A DNA stretch of 64,000 nt from Typhlomys cinereus (taxonomy: Eukaryota; Chordata; Mammalia; Rodentia; Platacanthomyidae). The notes beneath the pieces were generated by a model that searched no databases, was not told the DNA's origin, and saw only the letters and a list, made by a program, of their open reading frames with translations. The DNA is taken from NCBI GenBank assembly GCA_023101885.1, contig JALPQD010000005.1, positions 2,065,020 through 2,129,019 of the forward strand. Reading direction: 5' to 3'. Every line of letters starts with the position of its first letter. The first letter of the stretch is position 1. Made by a program: the position numbers and the translations under genes. Shown here one piece after another: positions 1 through 10,110 of the stretch.

Positions 1-165
1 TATCCCAGGCTGGCTCGCTCGCAAACTCGCTTTGTGCCAAGAATGACTGAATTTCTGACCTTGTCTCTCTCTCCCAAGCACGGGGATTCATCCACTCTGC
101 CTGGTTTATGTGGTGCTGAAGATGGATTGAATCCAGGGCTTCCTGCATCCTCAGTTCCTAGGCGG
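1..165 (-). mobile_element. B4/B1-like SINE, minus strand, cut by window edge
   Basis: The first bases read as the reverse complement of a B1-like right half (CCCAGGCTGGCTCGC), followed by an ID-like head with a degenerate tRNA B box (GATTGAATCCAGGGCTTCC). This left-to-right order on the plus strand fits a minus-strand B4 composite (ID head plus B1). The 3' end lies outside the window. The copy is diverged, so the family call is by resemblance. Confidence 0.5.
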
Positions 166-204
166 TAGTAGCTTCCCCCTCCCCTCTCTTCTCCCCTCAC
201 TTTC

Positions 205-340
205 TTCCTCTTTGAATATTTATTTATAAGGGATATATACATGCCACCGGGTGTGTAGAGGTCAGAAGACACCTTCAGGGGATTGAACTCAAGTTGTTAG
301 ACTTTGCAGCAAGTTCCTCTACCTAGTGAGATCCCCTTCA
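205..340 (-). mobile_element. tRNA-derived SINE relic (B3/B2-like), minus strand
   Basis: An A/T-rich tail (TATTTATTTATAAG) is followed by GAGGTCAGAAGACACC and GGGATTGAACTCAAGTTG, then a degraded head. This is the usual reverse-strand layout of a rodent B3/B2-type tRNA SINE. It is diverged and short. Confidence 0.5.
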
Positions 341-771
341 CTTCTTGATTCAACTTTCTCTCCTTCCTACCATCTGCCTGAAATCTTGCTGGGGACCTAC
401 TTTCTCATTTCCAGCTGAACTAAACCCAGGCTGTGAGGGAGTTTCTCTGATGGTGAAATACTTGCAGCCAGGTGCAAATTATGGTCACCATCTGGAACAG
501 CTGCCTTAAGAGCTTGCAGGGCTGCCAATGTGTTGGTTGAGGAAATGCCTTGATGTTAGCCAGGTTTCATCAGATGATCCCCTGCGGCATTCCAAAGCAA
601 ATTCCTGAGGCGTGTAGGCACAGCACTGAGAAGTCTTGATTGGACTAATGAGGTTGGGATAGGTAGGAGGAAGATAGAGGAGTAAAGAAAGGAAACTGAT
701 ATTTACTTAAAATATCTACTCATGTATAGCATCTCTATATAGAAGGAAAGATTTCTTTGCACTACGTTATA
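341..771. other. Unassigned unique sequence
   Basis: No repeat, open frame or RNA gene is recognisable here. Composition is ordinary and no tandem structure is visible. Confidence 0.5.
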
Positions 772-915
772 ATCCTTTATTTGAGAGAGAGAGAGAGAGA
801 GAGAGCACAAGCGAGAACATATACATGCACCATGTGGGCTTCCAGGGATTAAATTTAGGCTGCTAGGTTTGCAAGCAGGTGTTTTATTGGCTGAGTTACA
901 TCACTGGGCATCTCC
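772..915 (-). mobile_element. B3/B2-like SINE relic with (GA)n tail, minus strand
   Basis: A (GA)n run at about 784-805 is followed by CATATACATGCACCATGTGGG, GGGATTAAATTTAGGCTG and a remnant head ending GGGCATCTCC. The order tail, body, head on the plus strand indicates a minus-strand tRNA-type SINE. The open frame beginning at 869 starts inside it and is not a gene. Confidence 0.45.
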
Positions 916-1915
916 CCCCCCAGCTGATTTTTTTCAGGAGTTAAGTCTTCTCTACCTTCACCTTCAGCTTAGAATTTTCTTTCCTGGGCTGGGGATGCAT
1001 TCAATTGGTAGAGTTCTTATTAGAAAAGGAGAAGGAAGAAAGAGGGCGGGGAAGGGAGGTAGAGCAGGAACCCAAGCTTCATCCTTGAAGATTGAAGTTT
1101 CTTCAAGAATCTCCTTTAAAACTCCAGCGAGGGAGCAGCAATTTCCCCTGAAGACAGAAATTACTACTAATTTGGAGTCAGGGGTGCAAGCTTTTAGCAG
1201 TTGGGATCCAGGGGGAAGAAATTTCGGTTTTGACCTGTTGGTTCTGTTCTTTCCCAGAATAACTAGGCGTCTGTCCAGTTGTCTGTTTTCCTTATCAGTT
1301 CCCCATCAACATTCTTGGTGGGGTCTCCGGTGGAGATCTGTTTCTGATCTCAGATCTATCAGGTGGGGTCTCTGGGTCTCTGTTTCCGAGGTCTGGTTCC
1401 AGATCTATCAGATTATTGATGGATAAAAGGAAAAAAATGGGTAGGATTGCGAAATGGGGGATGGGGAGATGAGGACGATGAATCTCTCTAAACTTCTTCC
1501 TGCTGGTGAGGGTTGTTTTGAAGGTTGTTGGAAGGAGATGGTGTGAGGATTAGCTGACTGGATGTTCTAGACGTGATGTCTCCCATTGAATTCCGGGTGT
1601 GATGGAGGAGTCAGGGACTACGAGGGTAAAGCACAGAGCCATTAGTGCACCTAGAAAAGGAGGAGTCAAGGTTTATACCATTCTTTAGGTTTCCCAGAGG
1701 TGGTGGAGGAGCTCTATGTTTCCTGGTGGGCTTTGTGGTACAGTCCTTTCTCCACTGCCTCCCACCTTGCCTTTTTGAGAGTCTCTTGTTGACCCTAAAG
1801 CTCACTGATTGGTTAGACTGGCTGGTCAGTAAACTCCCAGGGATCCAACTGTCTCCATCTCTCAGCGCTAAAGTTACAGCCTACAAGCAGGGATTCTCCC
1901 TCCCCCCCTCTTTTT
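916..1915. other. Mostly unassigned sequence with a small tandem duplication
   Basis: A short ID-like head (GGCTGGGGATGCATTCAATT) lies near 985-1025. At about 1319-1411 two adjacent copies of a 44-49 bp unit both end in AGATCTATCAG. The rest, including an open frame to 1426 and the frame at 1645-2094, shows no recognisable protein features. Confidence 0.4.
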
Positions 1916-2260
1916 TTTTTACGTGTAGGTGTGTATGGGGTGCATGCATGTATGTTGGATGTTTGCATGTGGAAAGGCACATATGTGTGAGAGTATCTGT
2001 AGGCGTGAGTGTAGGAACACGTGGAGATTCGACGGTGATCAAATGCTTAGGCCTTGCATGTCTCGTGGGTAAAGAACCTATTGCACAAGCATAAAGGCCT
2101 GAATTCAGATCCCAGCATCCACCTAGAAGCCTGGAATAGGCCTGGGGAGTTGGCTCCGCCACAGAAGCAAAAGGAACTAAAAGTCTCCAGATCCCAATGA
2201 AAATGCCAGGAAAGGGAAAGCTGCTCCCCTGTAATTCCAATCCCTGAAGGAGATTCAGGG
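1916..2260. mobile_element. TG-rich SINE tail followed by a diverged tRNA-type SINE
   Basis: At 1922-2030 the plus strand is TG-rich (minus-strand SINE tail type). From about 2050 the plus strand shows a degenerate head (GTGGGTAAAGAACC) and a B-box-like GAATTCAGATCCCAGC. These look like two back-to-back old tRNA SINEs. The exact borders are uncertain. Confidence 0.35.
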
Positions 2261-3466
2261 AACCCCCAATGCAAATTGACCAACCAGCTAGTCCTAATGT
2301 CTGAGTTTGATGAGAAATCCAGGTTCAAAGTTATAAGGTACAGGAATAATGGAGGATCATCATTTGCCCGGCTCATAGCCCATGTGACAGCAATCATGGT
2401 GGAAAGAAGGGCTTGCGCTGGGCTGCTGGGATCTGGCTGCCTGGGTGGGAGCCCACATTCTGCCACTCGCAGGCTCCACAGCGCTGCAGTGGGTTTGGTG
2501 GATGCAAAAGCTTTTGAGGAAAACCTGTCGTTCAATGCTTCTAACTGGGCATTTTGATTTTGTAAAAGTTTCTGACCCTCAAACTCATTCGTGTCTTCTT
2601 AGTGATGATCAGGAAAACTTCCTATGTTTTCCTGGGAATGCACCTTTGTGGTGGGACACATGCAAAAACATGCACATATTTCAGTTCCCATCACCCTCCC
2701 CCCACCTCACATTTAAATCCTGGACGAGAGGGGGTGGTTTCAATGGAGAGAAAAAGAGGGTGACTCAAACAGCAGCATTAGGCAGGGCTTTTGCTTTTAG
2801 GAGATAATCCTCAATAATCCATGTAAGGCAAGAAAAAAAAGACCCACAGTTATTAAATGCCCTGAGGTTCTTGCTTTCGGTCCTCCTTCCCTTTAAAAAG
2901 GTATCTGCTCCGTATGCCCAAGGCATTTCCCATCTCCCCAGCCCCTCCCTCCTCACCTCTCCCCCGTGCTGGGGAGAGTCATTTATTCCAGCCCATCTGC
3001 TTCCCACCAAACAAGAACCAAAACAGCAAAATGTGGTCCCTTTCTGTTCTCTGAATAGGAATGAATACCCCTCCCCCACCCCTTGCCCACCTCCGTTTTC
3101 AGCTCTTTTGTATGTAAAGCTTCCAAATCTAGGCTTTGTTCCTGGGCCCCGAAAAGCACCCAGGTCCTCCTCATCCTCTCTCAGAGCTTGGCCCACCGGG
3201 GACGTCCTTTCCAGAGCCCTGGGCATTCTACATCAACACCCAGATGCAAAGAATGGCCCGGGGACCTCTTGCTTTCGTCTCTCCAGCACTTTTGCATGAA
3301 TGTCAGGCAGGACTTTTGTAAAGGGGTGATTCAAGTATGACCGCCACAGGGAGGTGATCGGAGAAGAAAGTGAGCCCCAAGAACATCAAGCGATCTTGGT
3401 TAACAAAAGAGCCACTTTCCCCAGCCCCGTTCTCTGGGTTTCTACATAAATTCGCACGTCTTCCCT
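2261..3466. other. Unassigned sequence
   Basis: This stretch is moderately C/T-rich on the plus strand between 2880 and 3200. Open frames on both strands (for example 2765-3226 minus and 2871-3299 plus) overlap each other and resemble no known protein. No repeat family was recognised. Confidence 0.4.
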
Positions 3467-3487
3467 TCCCGTGGTCTCGGGACACCT
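3467..3487 (-). other. Candidate retroviral primer-binding site (tRNA-Phe type), damaged
   Basis: Read on the minus strand this follows the LTR end after a 3-base spacer. It resembles the tRNA-Phe primer-binding site used by IAP-type elements, with about three inserted bases. The same position relative to the LTR is seen at 10090-10107, which makes chance less likely. On its own this copy would be weak. Confidence 0.45.
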
Positions 3488-3490
3488 GGA

Positions 3491-3767
3491 TGTAGGATTA
3501 AAAGGGCTGAACACTTCATGCCACAGAATGGAAAAAGTTGATTACATGGTTACATGTTGGTAACAGACTAATTCTTGGGGTGGAGCTACTATAGTTCCCC
3601 GGGAACTATTAGTGGGAGCGGCGAAGGACAGGGGGGAGCCAGTTATATCCCCTGCCCCATGAGGTACGTGACCAAGCTCAGGCTTGGAGAAGCCTGCTGG
3701 CCAGTGGGGGAGGGCAGCGTCCAGCTTTTGCTCTGAACGTGGGGGTTGGAGGAAGGGGAATCTATCA
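3491..3767 (-). mobile_element. IAP-like (ERVK-type) LTR, minus strand, copy A
   Basis: About 277 bp beginning TG (TGTAGGATTAAAAGGG) and ending CA on the plus strand. It aligns by eye along its whole length to the LTR at 10111-10426: shared segments include GACTAATTCT, GTTATATCCCC/GTTATCCCC, TTCTGCTCTGAA/TTTGCTCTGAA and GGGGGTTGGAGGAA. A primer-binding-site-like sequence sits at its left side, so the element runs leftwards. No matching target duplication was found. The ERVK/IAP class is inferred from the primer-site type. Confidence 0.55.
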
Positions 3768-4060
3768 TCCCAGCCTTTTATTGATGATGAGGGGTGACAA
3801 ATTGATTCTTTACGACTTCCTGCTGAACAGGGTCTGCACCAGAAAGGTTACAGGCCAGAGTGATAGAGTCCTGTCCCGGAGCCCCACGAGGAAGAGAAGT
3901 AGCCAGAACTGGACCTTGATAGGTCTTGATCTAGGAAAGACAAGACTGACAAGAAAGTTAAGAAGGCAGCCATCTATATACAAGGACTAAAATACTGGAA
4001 TGGAGGGTTGAAGAGGGTGCTGACCACTGTGCGCAGGAGGGGGAAAGGGTTATGTGAGCG
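3768..4060. other. Unassigned sequence right of LTR copy A
   Basis: No repeat or gene recognised. The 83-residue frame at 3739-3990 begins inside the LTR and is not credible as a gene. Confidence 0.4.
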
Positions 4061-4745
4061 TGTTAATTATCTTGCTTAGCTTATCTAATAACATTTAATA
4101 ATCCTCAGAATGCTAGGTCACATACAGAGGATGGCCAAAAATGGCAAGCAGGGGCCACGATGGCCCTAGTTCTGGATTTGTAACATTCCAGGTCTGTCCA
4201 TGTCACTAGAGGCTCCAGTCGGGTCAATCAGCCTTACAAATACAGCAGCATCTTCCCAAGAACCTACGTCTAATTCCTCTGTGCATGCAGAGACCACACA
4301 GCCCGCCGTGTATCAGTGATCCACGCGGCTAGGAGGCTCATTCCTAGTGTCTCAAGCAGATGAGGCTGAGCAACAGGCAGGGGAAATCTTCAGAATTATT
4401 TAATTATTAATTAAATAACTAATTGGCAGAGCCATTAATAAAGAAACTCCTGGATCATATTAAATCTATTAGCCATAATGATCCAAATCTGATATATTTT
4501 TTTCCTGTCCTCTGCATCTGACCTACATTTGCATGTGACCTGTGATTAGAGATATTATACATAAAATAATCAATTGTTGCATCGTCTGGGCCCACTGAGG
4601 TAAGGTAATGGTGAGGCACAGCAAGCATTACATTTGTAGCATTTACCTTCAGGTCAGCCTGACATTAATTAAAATCCATAGCATTAAGACCTTTTGCTAA
4701 TATTGTATTGCATTGTATTGACCATTTAGGAATTAGGATTTTTAT
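4061..4745. promoter_or_regulatory. Candidate conserved noncoding element, AT-rich with homeobox/POU motifs
   Basis: This non-repetitive block is dense in TAAT-core sites. It has ATTATTTAATTATTAATTAA near 4395-4415, an octamer ATTTGCAT at 4527-4534, CAATTGTTGCATCG near 4570, an AGGTCA half-site near 4651 and TTAATTAA at 4665-4672. No transposon signature or simple repeat explains it. The mix is typical of developmental enhancers, but that is inference and cross-species conservation was not tested. Confidence 0.35.
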
Positions 4746-5805
4746 GAATCTTATGGTCATAAGCAAATCTTTGTCTAATCAAGATTTATTAGTTTTTAAT
4801 ATACAAACAACATGAAAATTGCTGTTATCTATATTACTGGAATTAATGAGAAAATTTATAGAGACAATTGAAAATCACTTGAATACCTGAAGCTCAGTTC
4901 TTAGCAGGTATGTTTCTGAGGCTTAATGCTGTTTTTTCCTATAACATCCAGTCCTTTAACTATCATATCACAAATTTCCTACAACATACTTTCACCTTCT
5001 AAGTCCTTTTCCAGAACCATCAACAGTATAGCTCATATCTACAACCTTCATATTTCCTTCCCTCTACTTGATGGTTCCCTGCTATTTTACCATATTAGAT
5101 ATTTGAAAAAGCATGTTTTTTAAAAGGAGGCAGTACAGTACACTGCACCTTTAGAAGAAGTGAAGAGTTGGACCAATTTGGCAATTATAAATTATTTAGG
5201 TATCATGTAAATCATATAAACACCTATCACATGTAGACAGTACATATCTATACAGAATCGTTAATAAATGAATACCTTGAAATCTAAGATTTTGTAGCTC
5301 CCACCCATGCTTATCATTTGTTAATTACATTAAAATATCAACTTACTTATTTACTCTAGCATTAAGCAATTTTTAAATTTGTACCTTTAAAATACATGAC
5401 TCTTATAATATAATATAGCAGAAAACTTGTGACTAGGAATATAAAGCCTAACATGATTATTAATAAGACTAAGCAGACCATACTGTTTGTGCCTGCTTTT
5501 AAATCCCCATTTTGATAAGAAAGTTTAATATAGACTTTTAAATATCAAATAAAAAATGGTACATAATTGCAGGAGAATCTTTCAAGCTTTCTTTAGAATT
5601 CAGTAGCATCTAAAATGAGAAACATTCAGAAATCATTACACTTGAATTAAGTCTGAGGAATGAACAAGGTTTGCTACTTTGGAAACACATGAAAATAAAA
5701 GTGACATTAGAAAACTGGCAGGAGGGGATTGGATCCTGGAGGATTCTGCATGATCTTAGCAAGAACACAATGACATCTTCATCTGCAGTCACTTTGAGAT
5801 TAAAA
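4746..5805. other. AT-rich unassigned sequence
   Basis: About 1 kb of AT-rich DNA without a recognisable repeat, open frame or structured RNA. The 65-residue frame at 4926-5123 has no features of a real protein. It may be old, unrecognisable L1 or plain intergenic DNA. Confidence 0.4.
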
Positions 5806-6028
5806 CCAGGACCAGAGAGATGGCTCAGGGTTAAGACTCTGCCTTGCAAGCAGAGGTTCTGAGTTTGGACCCAGGTCCCACATTAAAAACACCAGGTGGA
5901 AATAGTGATTACCTGTACTTCTGACCCTGGTGGGTGGAGCCTGGGAAATTCCAGAGAGAAGCAAAAAGAAGTTGAAGCAATTCAGGATGATTCTCTTGGG
6001 CCTCCACAGGGACACACAGTGCCCTCTG

Positions 6029-6073
<45 letters not shown>

Positions 6074-6090
6074 ACATAAAAATAAAGAAG
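5806..6090 (+). mobile_element. Dominant tRNA-derived SINE, plus strand
   Basis: Head AGAGAGATGGCTCAGGG (A box) and GGTTCTGAGTTTGGACCC (B box) are followed by the body CTTCTGACCCTGG...GGGAAATTCCAGAGAG...CAGGATGATTC and a long CA tail (about 6030-6071). The same architecture recurs about 13 times in the window on both strands. The tail ends in AAAATAAAG. Frames over the (CA)n are artefacts. Confidence 0.85.
6030..6071. repeat. (CA)n microsatellite
   Basis: Perfect or near-perfect dinucleotide run of about 20 units in the tail of the SINE at 5806-6090. Confidence 0.95.
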
Positions 6091-6304
6091 CTGAAGTGTA
6101 CTTTAAAAATTTAAAAAATAAAAAATCAAATCAAAACAAAACGAGATAATTTTTCATGAAAGGAAACTTGTAATTTGCCAGGAACAGTTTTAGTAGACAT
6201 AAAATTTCAATTATATTATAGTGTTTAAGTCAGTACATACTTAAGTCTTTTGATATTACCAAAATTGGTTTTTTTAAATTTTTTATTATTTTATTATTTA
6301 TTCA

Positions 6305-6324
6305 ATTGTGTGTAAGTGAGCATT

Positions 6325-6357
<33 letters not shown>

Positions 6358-6567
6358 AGAACCTCGGACGAATTCGGGAACCACCATGGACCGCCTCCAC
6401 CTCCTCCTTATTTACTGGGATTCACAGGCTCCGACCCTACCAGAACCAGAAGCACAGGCCACCCCCGCTTCCGCCTGGCATCTATACGTGAGGTCTAGGA
6501 TCCGAACTCAGGACCTTTTGCCTACAAGGCAGAGGCTTAACCCCTGAGCCACCTCTCCAGCCCCCAA
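6305..6567 (-). mobile_element. Dominant tRNA-derived SINE, minus strand
   Basis: Begins with a (TG)n tail at about 6336-6358, then the body, and ends with the head in reverse complement (AACCCCTGAGCCACCTCTCC then AGCCCCC). It has a variant body shared with the copies at 32263 and 34401 (reverse of CGGATCCTAGACCTCACG), so these three form a subfamily. Confidence 0.85.
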
Positions 6568-6702
6568 ATTGTTTTTTTAAGTGTGCATACATGTACCTTT
6601 ATTGAGCATGCCAAAAATATATATATTAGCATGCAATAGAAATGAGAAAGATTAAAGAAGCCACAAATTTGTTACTTTGGGTTTTTTTTCGCTTTTTATT
6701 CA

Positions 6703-6704
<2 letters not shown>
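6568..6704. other. AT-rich spacer between two minus-strand SINEs
   Basis: Unassigned AT-rich sequence; nothing recognised. Confidence 0.4.
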
Positions 6705-6752
<48 letters not shown>

Positions 6753-6986
6753 CAGAGGACACTGTGTATTCCTGTGGAGGACCAAGGGTAACTTTGGGAA
6801 TCATCCTGGAATGATTCTACCTTCTTTTTGCTTCTGTCTAGGATTTCCCAGCCTCTACCCACCAGGGCTGGAAGTGCAGGCTACTGCCATTTCTGCCTGG
6901 CATTTTTATGTGGTACCTGGAATTTGAACTCAGGATCTTCTGCTTGTGAGGCAGAGACTTAACCCCTGAGCCATCTCTCAAGCCCC
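6705..6986 (-). mobile_element. Dominant tRNA-derived SINE, minus strand
   Basis: (TG)n at 6709-6750, body with GGAATCATCCTGGAATGATT and CAGGGCTGGAAGTGCAGGCT, and the reverse-complement head ending CCATCTCTCAAGCCCC. It carries the more common body version of the family. Confidence 0.85.
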
Positions 6987-7660
6987 AAATTTTTTACTTT
7001 GAAGCACAAAACACACAAAGGTAACTGCTAGACACATGATAGATTACATGAAATTTAGGTAACCAAAACAAGCCAAAATACCTTAAAAACATAAAAACAA
7101 ACAAGTCAAAACACCTTAAAAACACAAAATACTTCTAAAGCAAACAAAATAAATACCATTTGGTAGGTGTCTCCTGCATTCAAGAACTTATAATTTATTG
7201 GCAACAATTTTTAAATTGATTATTAATTCATGACACAGTGCAATGAGACTCTATATAATTAGTCAACTTTGGAAATAGATTTGAAAACATTACCGAAGGC
7301 AGATTAACCTTTAGAAAAACCTTATTATTGAAAGCAGAATCTAGTATTAGTTAAGCCCAGTGAGTTAGAATCAAACACGGTGTTTGGCCCAGTTATTAAT
7401 TATTCCAATTACTAATGACATATCGCTCTTGTAATAAATGTTAGAATCCTGAAAATAAGTTTTGATAAATCCTTGTACTTAAAGCAGATGTCGGAGAGAA
7501 ATTATAAAACTCTTATGCATCTATATATTTAATATGATATAGACCAGACAGACAATACACATTAAGACTCTTAGAAATATAAAGAACAGCTGGCCAGCAC
7601 AGATGACAAGACTCAGGACTTAGCTATGAAAAGCACTGAAGCAACAAAGAGCATGTTCTT
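6987..7660. promoter_or_regulatory. AT-rich unique block, candidate noncoding regulatory element
   Basis: Non-repetitive DNA with clustered TAAT sites: TTGATTATTAATTCATGAC near 7216 and GTTATTAATTATTCC near 7392 followed by AATTACTAATGACATATC. It resembles the block at 4061-4745 in style. There is no transposon signature. Function is inferred only from motif density. Confidence 0.3.
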
Positions 7661-8204
7661 CTGTCTTCATATTTTAAAGACCTGGCATTTTGGTTCCCAT
7701 TGCTAAGGTTTTGTAATTTAGAGGGGTTGCCTGCCTGCAGAATGAAGGGATCAGGCCCAGAGGCCGGTAGAGCTCAGGGGAGAGCTTGAAAGTTCGAATG
7801 GAAGGATTAGAACAGCTGAGCTGGATGAGGGGAGAGGAGACTGTGATACCTTTAGAGATCTTCTTTCTCAGTGTCCAAGCAATACGGAGGCTCGTCTTTT
7901 CCTTGAGATTTGTTGGATCAAAAAGACTTTCGGTTGAAATTGATAGGATTCTCCAAGGAATCTTCAAGTTCCCATCTGAAACAGAGCCCAGTTTGAGTGC
8001 TTGCTCTGGGAGTTTGCAAATCAGGGAGCCATTTACTTGCATGAAAGGTTCCTCCCACAGTTGGACTTAATGCACTTCCTAAGGAATGGGTTTAGATGCG
8101 AGCTAACCTAGGAAACATTTCACACACGTGTTCCCTTCTAGAGCCGAACTTACTGGCACCTAGAACTAGAAAAAACTAGAAATACTCTGGCCTGTGAATT
8201 CCCC
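7661..8204. other. Unassigned unique sequence
   Basis: Two antiparallel open frames (7674-8042 minus, 7786-8070 plus) overlap. Neither resembles a known protein, and no splice-flanked exon is evident. Confidence 0.4.
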
Positions 8205-8395
8205 TCTTCAGTGTCAGACTGAGCAGGAGTTATTGATGCCTAGACTTAGAACAACACTTAAGAGATAACTTTTCAGTGCCAGGAGACCCTGAGAGATTAA
8301 GCCTCTTAGTGCCAAGGATAGTGACCGAGAGATTGTAGGACCACTCAGTACCAGAATGGTGCCCAAGAGATTCTTTTCCAGTGCCAGGTACTTAG
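8205..8395 (+). repeat. Degenerate short tandem array, about 35-bp period
   Basis: The phrase CAGTGCCAG or a one- or two-base variant starts at 8209, 8274, 8308, 8346 and 8379. It is followed in several units by GAGAGATT. Spacing is 65 then 34, 38 and 33 bp. This is a decayed minisatellite-like array rather than a known interspersed repeat. Confidence 0.55.
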
Positions 8396-9235
8396 AAAAA
8401 AACCCTGAGTCTTTTCTGTGCTATGAGGACATTATCATGAGCATATTGCATGCTTAGGCATGTGAACTGGTATCCGTGGTCTGGCCAAGAAAGAAAAAGA
8501 AAGAGCCCTTCCCAAAAGCAGTACATGGCCTTAAGAGAAAAAACATTCTTCTATTTCCTTACAGTCTACATGAATAAAGTCAACAGATTTTTATAGTATT
8601 GGTTTTGTAGAACCAAAAAAGGGCAAATCACAAAACTTAGAGATTCTTACAGAAATGCATGTGAAGGCATAATGCAATGTGGAAGTACATAAAATCCCAC
8701 AGAAATATCATAGCTGTGAGGAGTTACTGACAAGATATCCTCTGGAAGAAGTTTTTAGATTTCAATTCATTCTAAGACCATTGACAAAGAGAAAAGCAAC
8801 AAAGTAACTAGGTTAGTCACTGGGTTGGAAAACAAAACAAACCAACAAAGGTTCATAATGCAGAGATCCAAAAAACAATGAGCAGCTTTTCAAATGTACC
8901 TTAGGTTAGACAAACATCATTTTATCCAAGGGTTAAATAAATGAAGGCACTTAATTGCAAGAGACCTGAACATCTGTAATGTTTTAAATTCTCTTAAGAA
9001 TTCAGGACTCCAGGAGTGAGGAGAGGGAAAACAGAACAGAATAAGCTAAATGAAAGGAAACAAAAACATGCAAATCAACTTACTGGTTACTTGTCTCATG
9101 TTAAGAAAATATAACTATCAGAGATCAGTAAGCCACCATGGCAGAATGGACATTTTAAGGACCTGTAGGTACTGTCTAAACTGTCTAGACTAGAAGGAGG
9201 AGAAGAGAAAAAATACCGGATCTGATTCAAAGCCA
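8396..9235. other. A-rich unassigned sequence
   Basis: A-rich plus strand with no open frame and no recognised family. It adjoins the IAP-like leader on its right and could be internal sequence of that element, but I see no gag, pol or env protein signature. Confidence 0.35.
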
Positions 9236-10089
9236 GTGCACCGCAGCCCACGGTTTCTCCTGCGCCTTGCGACCAATGAAAGAGGAAGACAGCTAGGGGT
9301 AGGTCCTTGTGTCTCAGGTGCTCCGAGGCTCTGACCGCAGCAGCCTCCTTTCAGAAGGATGTTGTCCTTTCTGGCCTGGGGCTACTGGAAACTGCACCCT
9401 GTTTTTCCTTGAAGGGAAATTCCAGTCATATGAAAAGCCAGATAAGGAGACTTAGAGCTTAGCAACTTAAGAAATGAATACGTGAAGCAAATCGGGGGCT
9501 GTAGGGAGAAGAGAGGAGAAAGACTTGTTGCTGTGTTGGTTTCTGACTGGTAGAGAAGCCAGATTGGAGGCGCTTTTGTGGAATGAGCACAAGTTACCCA
9601 GGAGAGCCCCCGGCTTGTCAGGCATGCAAGGGCGGCCCCAGAACAGGCGAGACAAGGGACGCCAAAGGTCGAGGATTCAATCTGTGGAAAACCTCCTGTG
9701 TCCAGAGGTCGAATCTGGCGCATACCTAGTGGAAGGAGGTGGGGGAAACCCAGGAGAGCAATCAGCGATCAGCGTTCAGTGAGGCTTGCAAGACACGACA
9801 CGAGCGCCCCAAACGAGGCTGCCCATAAGGAGAAAAACCCAGTGCATCTCGTAGCCAGCACCGCAAGAAGGGAAAATGGGGTCCTGAGAACCCCGGTATT
9901 TCATATGACGAGAGTGAAGGGGACCTACACGAATTAGGGGTGCAGGGCAAGGAGAAACGAGAAAGAGAGGAAGAGCAAAAGAGAAAGGGGGAAGCACCTG
10001 AGGATCCGACCTGGTGGAAGATGCTCTGATCATGGCGGTGGGCAGCAGAGAGTTCATGGCTCACACTGGGGTGGGAAAGGGGTCTCCAG
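9236..10089 (-). mobile_element. Putative ERV leader/internal fragment, minus strand
   Basis: This sequence lies immediately inside the primer-binding site of LTR copy B, where a proviral leader would be. It is GC-richer than its left neighbour. Minus-strand frames of 113, 93 and 123 residues are present but show no recognisable gag motif, so it is a non-coding or badly decayed remnant. The left border is a guess from the composition change. Confidence 0.4.
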
Positions 10090-10107
10090 TCCCGGTTTTC
10101 AGCACCA
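10090..10107 (-). other. Retroviral primer-binding site, tRNA-Phe type
   Basis: On the minus strand this reads TGGTGCTGAAAACCGGGA. It differs by two bases from the tRNA-Phe primer-binding site I recall for IAP-type elements. It is separated from the LTR by three bases, the spacing expected for a provirus. This is the strongest evidence that 9236-10426 is a 5' end of an endogenous retrovirus. Confidence 0.65.
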
Positions 10108-10110
10108 TTA

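Noticed and set aside
869..1426. 185-residue open frame
   Set aside because: Starts inside a SINE relic, spans a tandem duplication and resembles no protein family.
4926..5123. 65-residue frame in the AT-rich block
   Set aside because: Short, with no family resemblance and no splice or promoter context.
5806..6090. tRNA gene suggested by A-box and B-box text
   Set aside because: The head is part of a repeated SINE with a long body and CA tail. It lacks a proper acceptor stem and terminator.
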